Assembly: GCF_949628215.1 (NCBI RefSeq)
Contig: NC_134276.1
Coordinates: forward strand, 104,446,756 to 104,510,755
Length of the DNA: 64,000 nt
Direction of reading: 5' to 3'
Origin: Phalacrocorax aristotelis
Taxonomy: Eukaryota > Chordata > Aves > Suliformes > Phalacrocoracidae
Shown: piece after piece, positions 11,001 through 24,360 of the stretch
How the letters are laid out: each line of letters begins with the position of its first letter
How positions within the stretch are numbered: position 1 is the first letter of the stretch
Program-made: the position numbers and the translations under genes
The notes under the pieces: generated by a model
What the model saw: only the letters and a program-made list of their open reading frames with translations
What the model was told of the DNA's origin: nothing
Database searches by the model: none

Positions 11001-14000
11001 GACCTCTTTTTTTTAAGTCTGTTGAAAGGGACTGAAAGATTAGCTTTCTAACACAAGGGAAGAAAGATTCCAGCCAAACCATGCCCCTCTTTGAAAAGCA
11101 CGCAGCTAGTCAACTCTTATAAGTGTATTAAATGCAGGAAGCTTCTCCAATTTCACTTCTCTACATATAGTTAACCCTGCAGATTACCTAAAATTATACT
11201 CTAGGCTATTCAAAGAAGGAAGTTTACTTACAGTTCTGCACTCCTCACACATAATCGTACTGGTTAATTCTCCACCAAAGATTCGATCTACAAAACTTTG
11301 TATTCCTTTTTTCTTTTCATATTCTGAGAATTGACAAGTTATATAGTAAAGCTGTCAGTATTACAAATAATATAGTAGCAACCAACTTAGTTATGGCACT
11401 CCTATTTAAAAAAAAAAAAAGACTACAGCATGCAAGATGTATGATGGAACATGTTAGCCTGTTCTAGTTTCATCAGGAAACACAGCAAGATTCTTAAATT
11501 AAGATCCTTTTGTGTATCAAAGGAATGCAGAAGACAGTTTGACTGAACCAACACCTTTACCGATTTTTCAGCTCATACCCATTTCCCTGTTTTCTCATAA
11601 GTACCACATTCCAGTAAGAGTTCATGTTTTCTCTCAGGACTTAACCCAAAACAACTGTCTGAACCTAAAAAACAAGCACCAACCTTTGTCCGTATAGGTG
11701 CCCTACAAACAAAACCAACTTCCTCAAGCTATATTTTCAGTGTAGCACACAGTCTGAATTTAAACTTGCTCCTTATCTTCTGACCTAAGTCATATGGAAA
11801 AAGCTTAAAAATTCTTCTGTTCACTGGTTTGTTCATACCACTGTTATGTAACAATTGACTACTAGGACTGAATAAGTCCTTACATTTGTGTGCTAATGTT
11901 TTAGTTTCTTCCATATTTGAATTATTAAATACTACCCAAATATATTTCAATGCATAACTTCTATAGAATCAACTTCATATTACACTGTTAAGAAGGAAAC
12001 ACCACCAAGTTCAGTCAAGACATTTAAATAGACAAACACTTCTGAGCCTTATATTCCAGATACACACATATTCAAGAGATGCCATAAAGCTGTGCAATTA
12101 AACATGTATCTGTTAGGTGATACTATTAGTGTAACTTTGTGTACTTCAATGAAACAGAAGATTTTAAATTATCACATCAGTAACACATTTTACCTCTAAT
12201 TTTCCTTTTAATTTCTTCTTCATTTTGTTTGTTAGAGTCAGTCAGTGCCTTCAGTATTCCAACACTTATTTGCTGAAATTTTCAAAACAAATACCCACTG
12301 TAAAGTTTTCTAAACTAATTCAGTTAACTAGTTCATTTTACAAAATGTTCCAGATGAAGGAAATACTTCAATCTTCACCAATTAAAAGAATCAATACAAT
12401 TAACACAACCACCTGTAGAGAGATAAAATAGCTCTTGCTGATATTAAAGAAGATAACCAAACGAGAAACAAGCTTGCAGCTGTAACACTGCAATTAGTAT
12501 GTAAGAAAGTCAGTTTAAGGATGAAATACTTTCCCAAATTAAAAACTGGCAAAAAACCCCTGTGGACTTTCCACAAGTTAACTTTCAGGCATTTCAGAAA
12601 TTAAGACAAAAGGACATTCTTTAGGGTGACTACAGACACTCCAAACCCACTTTTTCCTGTAGAAGTGTTGGACAAGTCAATCTCTTTCTGAAGGACAACA
12701 ACCATTGATACGTGAATTAACCAAAGACCTTTAGAGCAAGCAAAACTGAACCGTTCTACTTGATTTTATTAGAAAGGCATAGAGAACAACCAGTATACGG
12801 CTTTCCAATAAGGCAGAAAATATCATTACCTTAGAGACATAAACAATGTGTTCAATATATGTGAGATAGGCCATGAACAACTTCCTTTGAGTAGTTCTGT
12901 TAAGTGAAAATAGTAATACTTGTGGTTGCTCCTTCACAACCCCACTGCTTAGAGGCTGCCCACTCCTACAGCACTGTTGCTGCTCTGCTTCAAGCACATG
13001 CTACAGGCAGCACAAACCACTCTACGGAGGTTGACTTATCTCAGAAAGAACATTCTTCCCTCGGCAGAGGGGAAAGTCTTGGTCTGGGGTATGAAGAAGA
13101 TAGGTATGCATAACTATGAAACTAGCACTCACCTGGACCACTTCTGCTCTCATTCCATCAAGTAAGTAACGAAGCAATTCATGACTGTCTTGCTGCTGAT
13201 AACCTTTAAATCTTATCGCTCTGTTAAATGAAACAATAATTGTGAAGTGTAACTGAACTTAGAGATAGACAAAGTAAAAACAATTTATACCAGACAGAAA
13301 AGAACAAAGTCTCAGGTATGTATGTTTATTAAAGCAACAAGTGTCTACATATGGTATTTTCTAAAAATATAAAGCTAGCTAATCAGAATATGTCACTGAA
13401 TATCTTTCATTTTATTTCTATTTGTTTATATTTTGCTCTTCGTCTTCTTCTTTCAAAGCTAGTTAAGTATTACACAAATTTTTATATGTTGTGATGTGAG
13501 CAAAAAAAAGGAGGGAGAAAACTGACCTTTTTGAACAACTAACAAAGTTTTTGCATACTCACTATGACATGCAATTGTACAGATACTCACTTTTTACAAA
13601 CCTGAGCAAAAAGTTCCTTAGGAGTAACTACCCCTTTTTTTGGCTCTTGCATTTCTGTCAGGAACTGATACATGGCTACTGTCAAAGGACCTGGCTGATC
13701 TAGTTTTATCAGCTGAGGTTCCTGTTTTAAACAAAAGCAACAAAGTTGTTTTGTCTTAATTTGGTGACAGATCCTTCTGGAGTAAGTTTTTCCTTATCTA
13801 AACACTTCAGTTCTAGAATACACAAAATTCTAAAATGGCAGTAAGTTAACGTCACACACACACACACACACAAAAATCAGTCAACACATGGATTCTCATG
13901 ATATAATATCAAAACACTATGCTAAGAATCACTAATTGCTTAGTTGCAACGATTTCTTGCCTTTATTAGGGAAAAAAAAAAGTACACTTTCTTAAGATGC

Positions 14001-17000
14001 AGAACCCTTCTTTCCCATCTAAATCCCTAACTGTAATGACAGGTATGTTATTTAAGTTAGCACTGCAGACATCCTCTAGTTTCCTATTTTGCATTTAGAG
14101 AAGTTACACTACAGCAAGAGTTACACATTTTCACCCTTTAAATAACTTATTCATAACATAAATACTCCTTTGATGACAACTAATTCTTTGAGTATTGAAT
14201 CACTACTCTTTCACTTTGAATGAAAGACCTCCACTGACATCAGAAGCAGCTTTATGGAAGTCAATGGTGAAGTCCCCACTGATTTTACATCTTAATCTTC
14301 TTCACATTTAACTGAAAAACCTTTAAAATCCAGACATGAGTACTGCTTATTTCTTTAACAGATTGGAAGGGTGGGGAGATACACTACGGAGATCAAAGCA
14401 TACATACCATGAATAACTCAGGTGACTCAATTTTAATTGTTGTGCCAGGCATTTTAACTTCTTTAACCAGCTCCCTCAGGACTGGAGTTTGTGACAAATT
14501 CTGTAGAACATAAAAGAAGGAAAAAGATTGGTAACTGGAGAACAAGAGGAAGGACAGCTGAGTTCCACTGGTCTTGGAATTAGTTGCAACCAGGTTAGCA
14601 GCAATTTATCTTTCCCAAACACAGGACCAGAGTGGTAATTACCACTCCGGAAATTCTAACAGTGTTTAACATATAAAAGGTATTGTCCATACAGCTAATG
14701 GGACTTCCAAGTGACCTCTCTATATAGTACTTTAGATTGCAGAAACCCTTAGTGTACTATTCTTGTACTAGTAAATAGACTGTCAAAAGATCAGTCTGTA
14801 TCTGCTTCTAAAAATCAAAAGGTATAATGCAGTGTGCATATTTGCTTGGTTTAAAACACCGTAAAAAAGTTCATTAAAACCTGCAAGGACAGTGGGAGTT
14901 TTGAGTAAAGCTTCAGTCACAAGAGCCAAAGAGCACAAGATTACATGCGAGTTTTAATACACATGACAGAGCAAGTTTATTCCATCCAAACACTCAGCTG
15001 AGCAAGACAAGATGGCAATGCAAAATGCTCATCCTGTTAATATTTACTTTTATTTGATTTCCTGTTGCTGAGAGAGACATTCTTGTTTCAGTAAACACCC
15101 ACAGTCTTTGGGTATTAATTTCTCATATTTTAAGAGGTCAGCAAGGGTGATGTGCCAGACTTTTTTTTTTACTAAATTAGGACATTGGCATGCTAGTCAA
15201 CATCAATGAAAGACGCTGTCCCTCAAAGACCAGGCAGTTTGTTTTATCTTCCCTTAGAGCAAGTCTGAGCCTGCAGCTCCATTTCTTCATATTTCTCTGG
15301 GCCAACACACTATTTTTAGAATGAACCCATCATTCTTGGCAGATAAAAATTACATTCCAATTGTGTCATTATACAATACTGGGGGTGGGGTTGTTGTGCG
15401 TTGTCTGGGGATTTTTTTCTCTCTCTTTGAGAGCAGCAATGACTACCATACCTGCATCACTGCATTAAAGAAACATGTATTCCCCAAGTTACTAAGTCCT
15501 TTCACAGTCACTTCCGAGTTAGTACTTGTATGAGAATTCTCTTCTTTAAGCGAGACTTCTTTTTCTTGCTCATTTTTGATGTCTTTTTCTACTTTTTTAT
15601 TTTCAAATTCTTTGTTCTCTTGTTTTTCTACTGAAATAATAAAAAACATACTACACATCAATCCAGTAACAGGGAATGGGCTAGCAAAAAGTTATTATAA
15701 GCAGCAGCAATCTACAATGTTAACACATACTGTTACAGAATTAGCTATCATATGTTTAAGTGTAACACTACTGACTTAGGTTCTTAAACTGTCTAGGTAA
15801 CAGGAGTTAAATTCAGAAACCCCCTGAAACGCCATTTCAGATCAGCATACAATTTAAACACGCCACTTGGCCTCCAAACCATTCATGCCAACAACCACTG
15901 AAACTCTGCATGTATTATCTGAAATTTCATTCCTGTTGCAAAATCACCTATGATAGGGCTTTATACAACACCCAACAAGATGGCACCTGACACAATATCC
16001 CTTCTGACACAGCACTGTTGTCTGAAATTAAATGCACACCATTGTTAAAGCATTCTTACGTTCATTTCATGAGCCTAAACAGATGAAACTGGAAGGTTTA
16101 TATTTTTCAAGACACATGCAAGATATTTTCCCCAAAATTACTTTGGTGTATAGCTCAAAATTTTAACAACCCATTTAATAAAGCCATAAGGGAATTCCAA
16201 GTATTTCAGAAAAATAGCCACACTGGTTCTGCCAGTTTGGCAGTTTCCTATTGATAAGGTTTCCGATAAATAGGGCTGTGAGCCAAGATTAACTTTAAAG
16301 TAAAGTAATGCCAGCTCACAGGAAGCAAGGAAACCAGGCAATACAATCTTTGCAGATGGACAAGAAACAGACAGGTGGACAACAACAGGTGGAACACATG
16401 AAACAGACAACAACTGCACCCAGGTATTCATCCATTTTCCAGTTCAAACCTGAGAAGAAAATTCTAGCAACCAATATGAGGTTCAAATATTAGATGTAGA
16501 GAAACTGCATATCTGGAAAAGACTGACCAAACCCAAAGATTCTGGTCCTGTGGGAAAACTTCAGCTGCTTCCTGAAAAAAAAAAAGTGCTCAGAGACAGC
16601 CATTTGGCTCAGTTTAGGGGACACTGAGCAAAATCCTGATCTAATTAGGTCCACAGGATGTTACTTACACTATCAGAATTCTGGCAAAGGGATAAAAAAG
16701 AAAAAAGAAAAAGCAGCTTTTTGATTTACCATAAGGTGCTTAAAAAGTTAAATCTAATTTAGTGTACATTCTTGATTTACAGTACTGCCTCCTACATTTA
16801 AGGGACTTTCTGATTTACTGCATGTATACCACAGTTACTTACCTGTACGTGATGAGTCAGCACAAACTTGTTTTCTAACGTAATCCACAGTCTGACCCAA
16901 TCGGGTTGAAGTGCTGTATAGGACTTCATTATCACATATGTAGCACCTGTCTCCACCCCCCCCAAAGAAAAACAATTAATCCTATTTTTTCCTATTATTT

Positions 17001-20000
17001 AAAAATACTAAACTATTTGCTTGTTTGATGAAAATCATGACAGAAATTTAGAAAGTTATGGAATTTAAGATTCTGAAGTCTTAGAGAATAGTTCTATCTA
17101 TTTGTGATCAAGAAAATAAAAAGTTTAAGAGTTAGCTTTACTAACTGATTTCAGTGATTGAAGGCTGAAGTTTACAAACATAAATTAGACCCTTAGACGT
17201 GCTTAGAAGCCTAGTCTGCAAGAAAAATAAATGCAGGGAAGACACTGATATCAGGCCCTAAAGAAAATGACTTACAAATGTTATGGCATGGAAAAATATT
17301 CTGAGTATTCTAGCCAAGCAAGTACTTCATTATATTTAAATTGGACAAGAAACAAACCAGTGTCTTCCATTAGTCCCGCATGCTTTTATTGCTCTTCTGT
17401 TGTCGATATAAATCTATTTGCCTCTTCATGAGCAAAGTGTGCAGTTAAACCACTAATCTAAAGGCTCAGGTAAGAGAAAAATTCTGCCAGAACACATAAT
17501 GTCAGAGTTGTATGTACCAATTCAGTAGTTCTGCCCAATCAGCTCTTTGAAGAGGTGACAAAAAGGTATTGAAGATAATACAAATACTTCTGCAGTTTGA
17601 AACATACCCATTACAGTTCTATGTATAAGTTTTAAAGCAGAGAAAATAAAGCCATTTAAAAATCATAATTTTAAAACTCATTTAAATTCACAATAGTAAG
17701 TCCACTAGTTCATTAGTAATAGCTGTTATTGATGTCCATTTCCATTCTAGAGTTCAATAAAAGTACTGACAACTGCATATGAGTGTTAAATATGATTAAG
17801 TAAAGAGATAATGTTATATGAAATTAATATAATGACAAATAAGCAGCTTTAAAAAGGTTACAAAGCAAAATGAGAACTCTTGACATAAGGCGTAGTATTT
17901 CAGTATGGCACAGTTTGGAAAATTAAGGTTCCCCCTTATACAGCAACATGCTATTCCTTTTAAGAATATTCATTTCAGGAGAATGCCTTTTAAGATTAAA
18001 AAATACTACCAGAGAGATGATATTTGTATTGATTGATCCAGTAGCATCTTATAATTCTACAGTTGTGCTTCTTAACTATACAAATGGCATTAAGAAGTAA
18101 CTTTCACCCTTGGGAGAAGCTAAGAGCTAGAGCTACATAACAACATACATTTCTACACATCAGGATAGTGACCTACTACTGACCAAGTAAAAGCAGTAAA
18201 ATATGAAGTCAACAGCATTTACCAGTTGGTCAATTTCAACTTCAATTATGTATATTTCCTAGTTATAAATTTTACAATAATATTTATTCAGCAAATCTCA
18301 GCAAAGACTGCTGGGAATTTTGTGTGTGGAAATGCTTTATAAATGTCTAGAGGTAAGTCCTAGAAATCACAAAGAAAAGAAAACACAAATTATATCCCAG
18401 CCTCTGTTGCCCTCTAGCTATGTCTTCTAACTGTTGGCTGACAAACTCACCACACACTCCAGTTGTCCAAACTGAGAACCAAACAATGGGGCTCCGATCT
18501 TGGTGTTGTATAATGCTTTAAAGCATGCTGTTCTTGAGAATTTCTGCCACAGCCCTATAATGTTGATAACCAGAAGTGTCACAAAATCTAACTGACTATC
18601 AATGCAACATTCATAAAGTCAGAATATAAACAAAGGATTAAAATGAAAACTGTTTAATTATGTTAACCTAAGTAGGATGACCAGATGGGTCCGTATTTCT
18701 AGACACTTACTTCCCTCTCTGCAGAAATAATTTACTGGGTGCAGAATAACTATAAAGTTGCTTGGGGACCAAACATCTAATTTACAAATTCCAGTTCGAA
18801 CAGCTTGAAAATGAAACAGAACAAAACCAAAAACCTCTTCAGCATCCATAGTTTAAAGTTTAATTAACTAATGTTAGCACAAGGTCTTATTGTAAAAATC
18901 ACAAATTAGGAGCATTAAAAGAAATTTTTATTTTCTTAGCAAAATAATTTGGACTTTCTAGGAAAATAAGTCTCCAAGACAGTGTTTTAGCCTTAAGCCT
19001 GCTAAATTGTCTGTGCCAAGCTCTAAGTACTTCATTGGCACTTCAGAGCAGACATTTTTTTTAATCGCACTAAAGTATATAAAATCATTTATGTTGCACC
19101 ACATTTAAAATAGAAAAGAGAATATAAGAGTTTAGTTAGAAGCTCTCTTGTTCCACTATATTATGAGGCATTGAAAGATATTTAGATTAATTAACAACAA
19201 AACAAAAGATACCCTATGGCCACATTTTAGACATAACCATATTGAAGGACTTTCGTCAGTCTCCTCCTCAGATTTCTCTTGTGTCTTATTGTCTGCTTTG
19301 CAGTCCTGACAAACATGCCATTCCACGTTCAGCAGTGCCTTTTTCAGATGACCTTGCTCCAGTCCTTTACGAATATGCTTGCATACAGGTTCTACAAAAT
19401 AAAAAGCACATGGAGGATGTAGGTATCATAACAAATGCAAACGTCTCTAGGCTTCAAAGACAAAGGCAGCAATCCAGAAGTTAGGACAGCCTTTCTAGAG
19501 TCAAAGAAACATTGACAATTTAGCAGACGTATCAGAAAGAAACCCTTTTTTACACCCATTCACAATCCGGGGATATTGTTGCTGTATCCTAAACTACTGC
19601 ATTACTTAAAAAAAAAAAAACAAAAAAACAAAAAAAACAAAAAAACAAAGAAACAACAACAAAAAAAAATCACCTAAATCTACATCTAGTCAGAGGAGTT
19701 GACAAAACCTTTGGATACAAACCTACCTACTATGCCAGGCTGTGGGCTTCTATTATTGTGGCGTTACGATTCCCACACCTCCCAGGGAGCAGCCACAGCC
19801 CACTGCCATGGTTCCCCGTCACCAATGCAGCACCTGACTGGCCTATAAGCGAGGAGATTATGGAGGTTACGCTTCCAGCTGAGCTGCCCCAGTGAAATTA
19901 CGCAGCAGGCTATGGTAAAAAAAGAATGGTAGAGTCATCCTACCTATACCATTATTGCTTCACACTACAATACTACACCCTACTTGGAGCTGCACCTTCT

Positions 20001-22020
20001 GGGCCTGGTGTGAACTGCATCTATTTAACCAAACTGCTAAAAATGGTGACACTGAGAACAGGCACCTGTTGCTAAGAGTCTTATCAGAAGTTTAATTATC
20101 TTATTTCTTTTTTGTTTCATTTTTAAGGTTGTTGGTTACTCTGTCACTTGTGTGAAGAGAAGCTGTTCATAAGCCTAAGTCCTGTACAGAGAAATGGCAG
20201 TTGCCACCCAGTGCATGTGCAAACTGATTCACCTTCTTCCAAAAAAACAATTAGGACCATATTTTTATGGGTTTTCTCCCCCCTTCTCTTTCTTTTACAG
20301 TGTAGGTTTCTAAGCCATTTAGCATCATTAGCCTACAATTCTTTGCCATCTGCAGTTACAAATCTCTACATTTGTACTATCAGATATTTAGCGCTATATT
20401 TGCAAGGAGTACCTCAAAAGTAAAAAAGCAGAGAGTGAACAAACCCTTGCTAAAAGAGAAATTGTGTATATACTTAATATATTTTTTTTTTTAAATCACG
20501 TTTTTGTGAAACTATTTGAGAAGAATTACATAGCTGTTTGTATAATTCAACTGTTTTAAGTCCTTTCCTACAGAGATATTTTTATTGCTCAGATAGCATA
20601 ACAGGTCTGAATCTGTCTTTATTGAGTACCAGATGCAAGCTTAGAGCCTCAAGATAGCAAACTTTTCTTGGCATGAACTGGAACTGGTGAAAAGTTCTGT
20701 ACCTACAGTTCTGTTTCTGTCCAAGATTATAGGATTTTACCACAGTACAAACGCTAGCCAATAAGAACCAAATACAGATATTTAGATGCATTCTTTAAGC
20801 CTTTTTAAAAAACACAACCTTCATCTACAACTTCAAAATTGTGTTTTTTAAACAAGCCTTTTATATATTGGCCACTATTAAACAGTGGAATTATTCACAG
20901 TCATCAGTTTTAGTCTACATTTGTGGGTTTACAAGACTGTCAGGGTAAGCTAGCCTATTTTTAGCCAAAGAAGTGAGATGCCATCAGGAATTGCACCATA
21001 ACTGATTTTTTGCCAGAGGAAAATGAGGAAGAGTCATAGCAGACACCGATCTTGACTCCAGGAAAAAAAAAAAAGATAAAAGATACTAAAAAGCCATATG
21101 GGACAAAAGCTACCACAAGACAAGGACAAGCAAGAAACCAAAGTGGAGTAGACCTGAATTTAAAATAAACAGGCTATCACACTGAACCTCTTGGCTCAAA
21201 CTGCAAGCACTCTCTCTCCCAGCTAAATTAGCATGGCTCAACGTATTTCCCCAGTTGGGATCAACAAAAAAGATGGGCAAGATACAATCTGTGACTTGGT
21301 GGACAAGACAGTAGAAAAGAATAATACGCAGCACAAGCGAAAGCAAGAGCTAGAATAACAAGAGTAAACAGATAACAAATAAAATTTCAACACAGGGGTG
21401 AGATCCAGCTAGAAGGATAACATTTAACAAGTGGAATTTTCTCTAAAGGAACAGAAGGCAAGGAAGAACAAGAGAGTTTAATAAAAAAGCACTATGACTA
21501 GACAGCTGAGCCGTCCAGGGCCACTACTAAGTCAGTTGCTAGTATAAAGACAAACAGTCTCATGGAAATACTTTAATCACAGTCTTTTTTGCTGAAGCAA
21601 GAACCTTCTGCAACAAAGTCTTCATTAGGAAAATGCTATGTAAACCTATCATGACAAGCTTAGCAGCTTACTCTATAAACCATTTATATTCTGAGGAATT
21701 TTATACAATTCAATACAACCTGTACATCAGTAGAAAACTGTCTCAGTTTTCAAGACAGGATTATTATTTTCTAGCATACTTACAAGAGTAGCAACACTAA
21801 TGTTCCTAGGTAGACTTCAGTTCCAATTATACAAACCCACTTTGTAAATGAGACCTTGAATCCAGCAACTAGCATAAAGGTCTTCTAATATTAATGAGTT
21901 TTCAAGCCCTCTTTGAGGGTAAAACAAACATTAGGATCACAAAATTCTCTGAGGAAACGTACCCGGAGTATCCAGAGACTCAGATTGTGCAGTTTTGCCT
22001 TTGATGCGTTTCTTCCCCAT
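5058..22020 (-). CDS. USP16: USP16, ubiquitin carboxyl-terminal hydrolase 16
   Basis: A deubiquitinase of histone H2A (Lys119) that is also linked to deubiquitination in 40S ribosome maturation. Coding exons in transcript order are 22020-21963, 19391-19213, 18554-18451, 16946-16843, 15630-15452, 14500-14408, 13721-13591, 13220-13133, 12272-12194, 11323-11232, 10450-10394, 9259-9095, 8488-7816, 7140-7049, 5827-5741, 5448-5292 and 5182-5058. All phases join, giving 820 residues against 823 in human. A ZnF-UBP domain starts near residue 20 ([13 protein letters not shown]) and continues through [19 protein letters not shown]. The catalytic Cys is about residue 201 in [11 protein letters not shown]. 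The catalytic His is about 754 in RSGHYTAY, and the third-site Asp about 795 in [10 protein letters not shown] lysine-rich stretch ([12 protein letters not shown]) and an acidic low-complexity insert (exon 8488-7816) split the USP fold. It starts MGKKRIKGK, as expected. The promoter is shared with RWDD2B. Confidence 0.96.
7816..8488 (-). CDS. USP16: USP16 large acidic-insert exon
   Basis: A 673-bp exon, the longest of the gene, opening [19 protein letters not shown]. It runs through a Glu/Asp/Asn/Ser-rich stretch (for example [14 protein letters not shown]) with little conserved structure. It then returns to USP fold with [14 protein letters not shown] and [18 protein letters not shown]. The pairs of Cys in the final part match the zinc-ribbon-like fingers region of USPs. 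The GTATGA donor at 7815-7814 splits a Ser codon and rejoins the exon at 7140. Confidence 0.92.
13854..13872. repeat. (CA)n microsatellite
   Basis: About nine CA units in USP16 intron 6, followed by an A-run. Likely length-polymorphic. Confidence 0.8.
15452..15630 (-). CDS. USP16: USP16 exon with the catalytic cysteine box
   Basis: This exon holds a charged linker rich in Glu, Lys and Asn, followed by [18 protein letters not shown], the Cys box of the peptidase C19 family. The Cys is the nucleophile and the preceding Asn forms the oxyanion hole. The exon ends in phase 0 at a GTATGG donor. The linker before the box is poorly constrained and joins the ZnF-UBP domain to the catalytic domain. 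Confidence 0.93.
19605..19672. repeat. A-rich low-complexity tract in USP16 intron 1
   Basis: Long A runs interrupted by single C or G bases (A-n C repeated), about 65 bases. This could be a decayed poly(A) or retroposon tail, or simple-sequence expansion. A more GC-rich stretch of unknown origin (about 19735-19925) follows. Confidence 0.65.
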
Positions 22021-22029
22021 ATTTGTAGC
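21963..22029 (-). CDS. USP16: USP16 first coding exon
   Basis: A TTACAG acceptor precedes a few untranslated bases and then the ATG at 22020-22018. Nineteen codons ([19 protein letters not shown]) plus one base are followed by a GTACGT donor. Starting at this ATG makes the whole protein collinear with vertebrate USP16, so I chose it over any upstream start. Confidence 0.9.
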
Positions 22030-23903
22030 CTGTAATTTTTCTTACAAGGAACAGTGACCTAGCAATGAAAAATAGTAAATTAGAAACTAGGTTTTGGTTT
22101 TACTTGTTCATTGCTAAATAGTAAGTTACTTCTATGGCCAAGATGTCCCTTGAGGTGAATTATCTTGTTTCAATTTGAGATTTTCAAAAGAAAATAAATT
22201 AGTTATACTTTAACATGAAACAATTTTAACTGTTGTAGAGGCAAGATCACACTGTGAATTGTAAAAACCGAATTGTTTAAAACATTAAAACAAAAGTATT
22301 GCACAAAAGAACAAGGTGGGAAACTTAAGTATCAAAAATCCTATAAGCCTTTAGGACTTGTATTTTAACTGATAACACAGGGATTTTAGGCAAAACAATT
22401 GCGTTTATCCCAATTAATTATTCAAGCTTCTTGCACTTACAATATTTCAGTTTTCTTTACAGCAAATTCCTTGTATCTTTGATGAAGTCTGATACAGGCA
22501 AATACTCCAACATATTTGAAATATATACAGACAACAGGAGTCCCGATTTTTCAGCTCCTTCACTGGGGAAGATTTATCATCACCTTCCAAACATATCAAG
22601 CAAATAACTCAGATGTGGTCTGTTATTTGGTATGCCTGTAAACTCTTCCAGACAAGAGTGATCTACCACTACAGAGTCCCAAGCCAAGTGCTTGCCTTCA
22701 AAGAGTTGGCTACTGCGTATATGGTAGGACATTTTTAACTTCTGGCCTGTAGCCCCTGTGCCTTATCTCAGAAAAGATAACTTAAAAAGATAATGTGAAG
22801 AAAGAAAATGATAACCAAAATACACTACATAGTGAAAACATGCAAGCTGAAAGGGTTCAAAATCAAGTCTCTGCAGTCTCACACAGTCTTTGCAGGTTGG
22901 CCTAACCCTGCCGTCCACCCTTCATGTAAACATGCTAGCACCACATTAAATCTGACTTGTAAGATGCATCCTTTCAAACCCATTTCTTAGCTTGTACTCA
23001 GCAGCATGCCAGCCATAGGGAACAGCTGCCTGCTCGGAGCTGTCACAGCCAAAAAATGAGACCAGCCCAAGAGAATCTGACAGAAACTGAGCTGCAAAGA
23101 GTTTAGGCATGATACCACTGAGGGCTTTTCGTAAGAAAAACCTTTTCGAAGCATGCTTTTAGGACAGATTTCCCAGTCGTTAAATGACAGGTAAGCACCT
23201 ACTTCAAGGGTGCAATGATCAACTTTTGCAACTTCACATTCAATTCGTCCAGAAAAAGAAATGACAGCTCATCCAACACACTGCCTCCACAGCGCTTTTT
23301 ATTTTCGGTAAAAAAGCTACAACATTTGGTCTTTTAGGAACAACTCAAAACCGATAAATCCTTTCCAGATTGACTTTGCTCCCGCCGGGAAGGCGGGACA
23401 GCGGGCGCACGTGGAGCTCTGAGTTTAACCCTCACTGGGTCTGGATAGACTTGTCTGGCAAGCTCTTGACCAGCCTTTTCCACGGAACGGCTCGCGCGAG
23501 GAAAAGAGCTGCAGAGCCCAGTAACTAAGGCAAGAAAACGACGGTTTGGGGGTACGTTTGTTTGTTGTTGGTTTTTGTTTTTTTTTTTTGAACTACGAGA
23601 GAACGGTCTGCAAACGACAAAAAGCGCACCTGTGCCGGACGGAGACCGGGGAAAAAACGCCGAGAGAGTCACGCCGGGCGGAACAACCGGGGCGTGCGGC
23701 AGGCAGCCGGCCTGGCCCCTGAGGCTCCGCCGGACACCCGTCGCCGGCGGGGAGCCGACAGCCCCCGTCCCGGGGCCAAGGAGCAAGTGTGCCCCGGGCC
23801 TCGCACAGAGCGGCTGGAGCTCGGCTCGTCCCCAAGTGTCCCCCTCCGCCCCGGGCCGGGCCGGGCCGGGCCGCCCCGCCCGCTCACGGACCCACTCACT
23901 CAC

Positions 23904-24000
23904 CACGTCCGACGCGCACCGCCGCCCACGTGCCCCCGGCCCCGCTGCCGCCCCGCACCTCGCGACGCTGCACCGCCCCGCCTGCTTCCAATTGGCCCGC
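23904..24000 (-). other. USP16: Probable USP16 untranslated exon 1
   Basis: On the - strand a strong donor (GGACGTG/GTGAGTGAG, exon edge at 23904) lies in the CpG island. The only other requirement for USP16 is a 5' non-coding exon that splices to the acceptor at 22030. The upper boundary (the transcription start) is a guess near the CCAATTGG motif at 23988. Inferred from the donor and position only. Confidence 0.5.
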
Positions 24001-24350
24001 GCCCGCCTCCCGCGCCTTCACTGACAGGCGCCGCAGCCAACAGGGAAAGCCGAGTGTCCCGACGGGAGCGGAGGCTTGTGGAGCGCCGGCGGAGTGAGTC
24101 CCGGGGCGGATGGGATAAGGGCGGCCGCGGCAGGATCGGGGTAGGTGGGTTCTGTCCCTCACCTGCCGGTGCGGCGGGATGAACAACGGAGTAGCGCATG
24201 GCTCCGTCTCGGGGCAGCCAAGAAAAAGACCTCATCCCCAGGCGATTGGGCGACGGTCACCAACTGCCATAAGCGCTTCCGGCGCGGTGCATTGTGGGGC
24301 CGTGAGGGACACGGGGGGGGTGGGGCAGTAAGGGGAACGGGGACGTGTCG

Positions 24351-24360
24351 GCGCATGCGC
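24351..24360. promoter_or_regulatory. NRF1 binding site, perfect palindrome
   Basis: GCGCATGCGC is the canonical nuclear respiratory factor 1 core, in a CpG-island promoter typical of housekeeping genes. It lies on the RWDD2B side of the shared promoter. Confidence 0.65.

Noticed and set aside
13854-13872. CRISPR-like or other spaced repeat array
   Set aside because: It is a plain CA microsatellite; no spaced direct repeats of array type were seen anywhere in the window.
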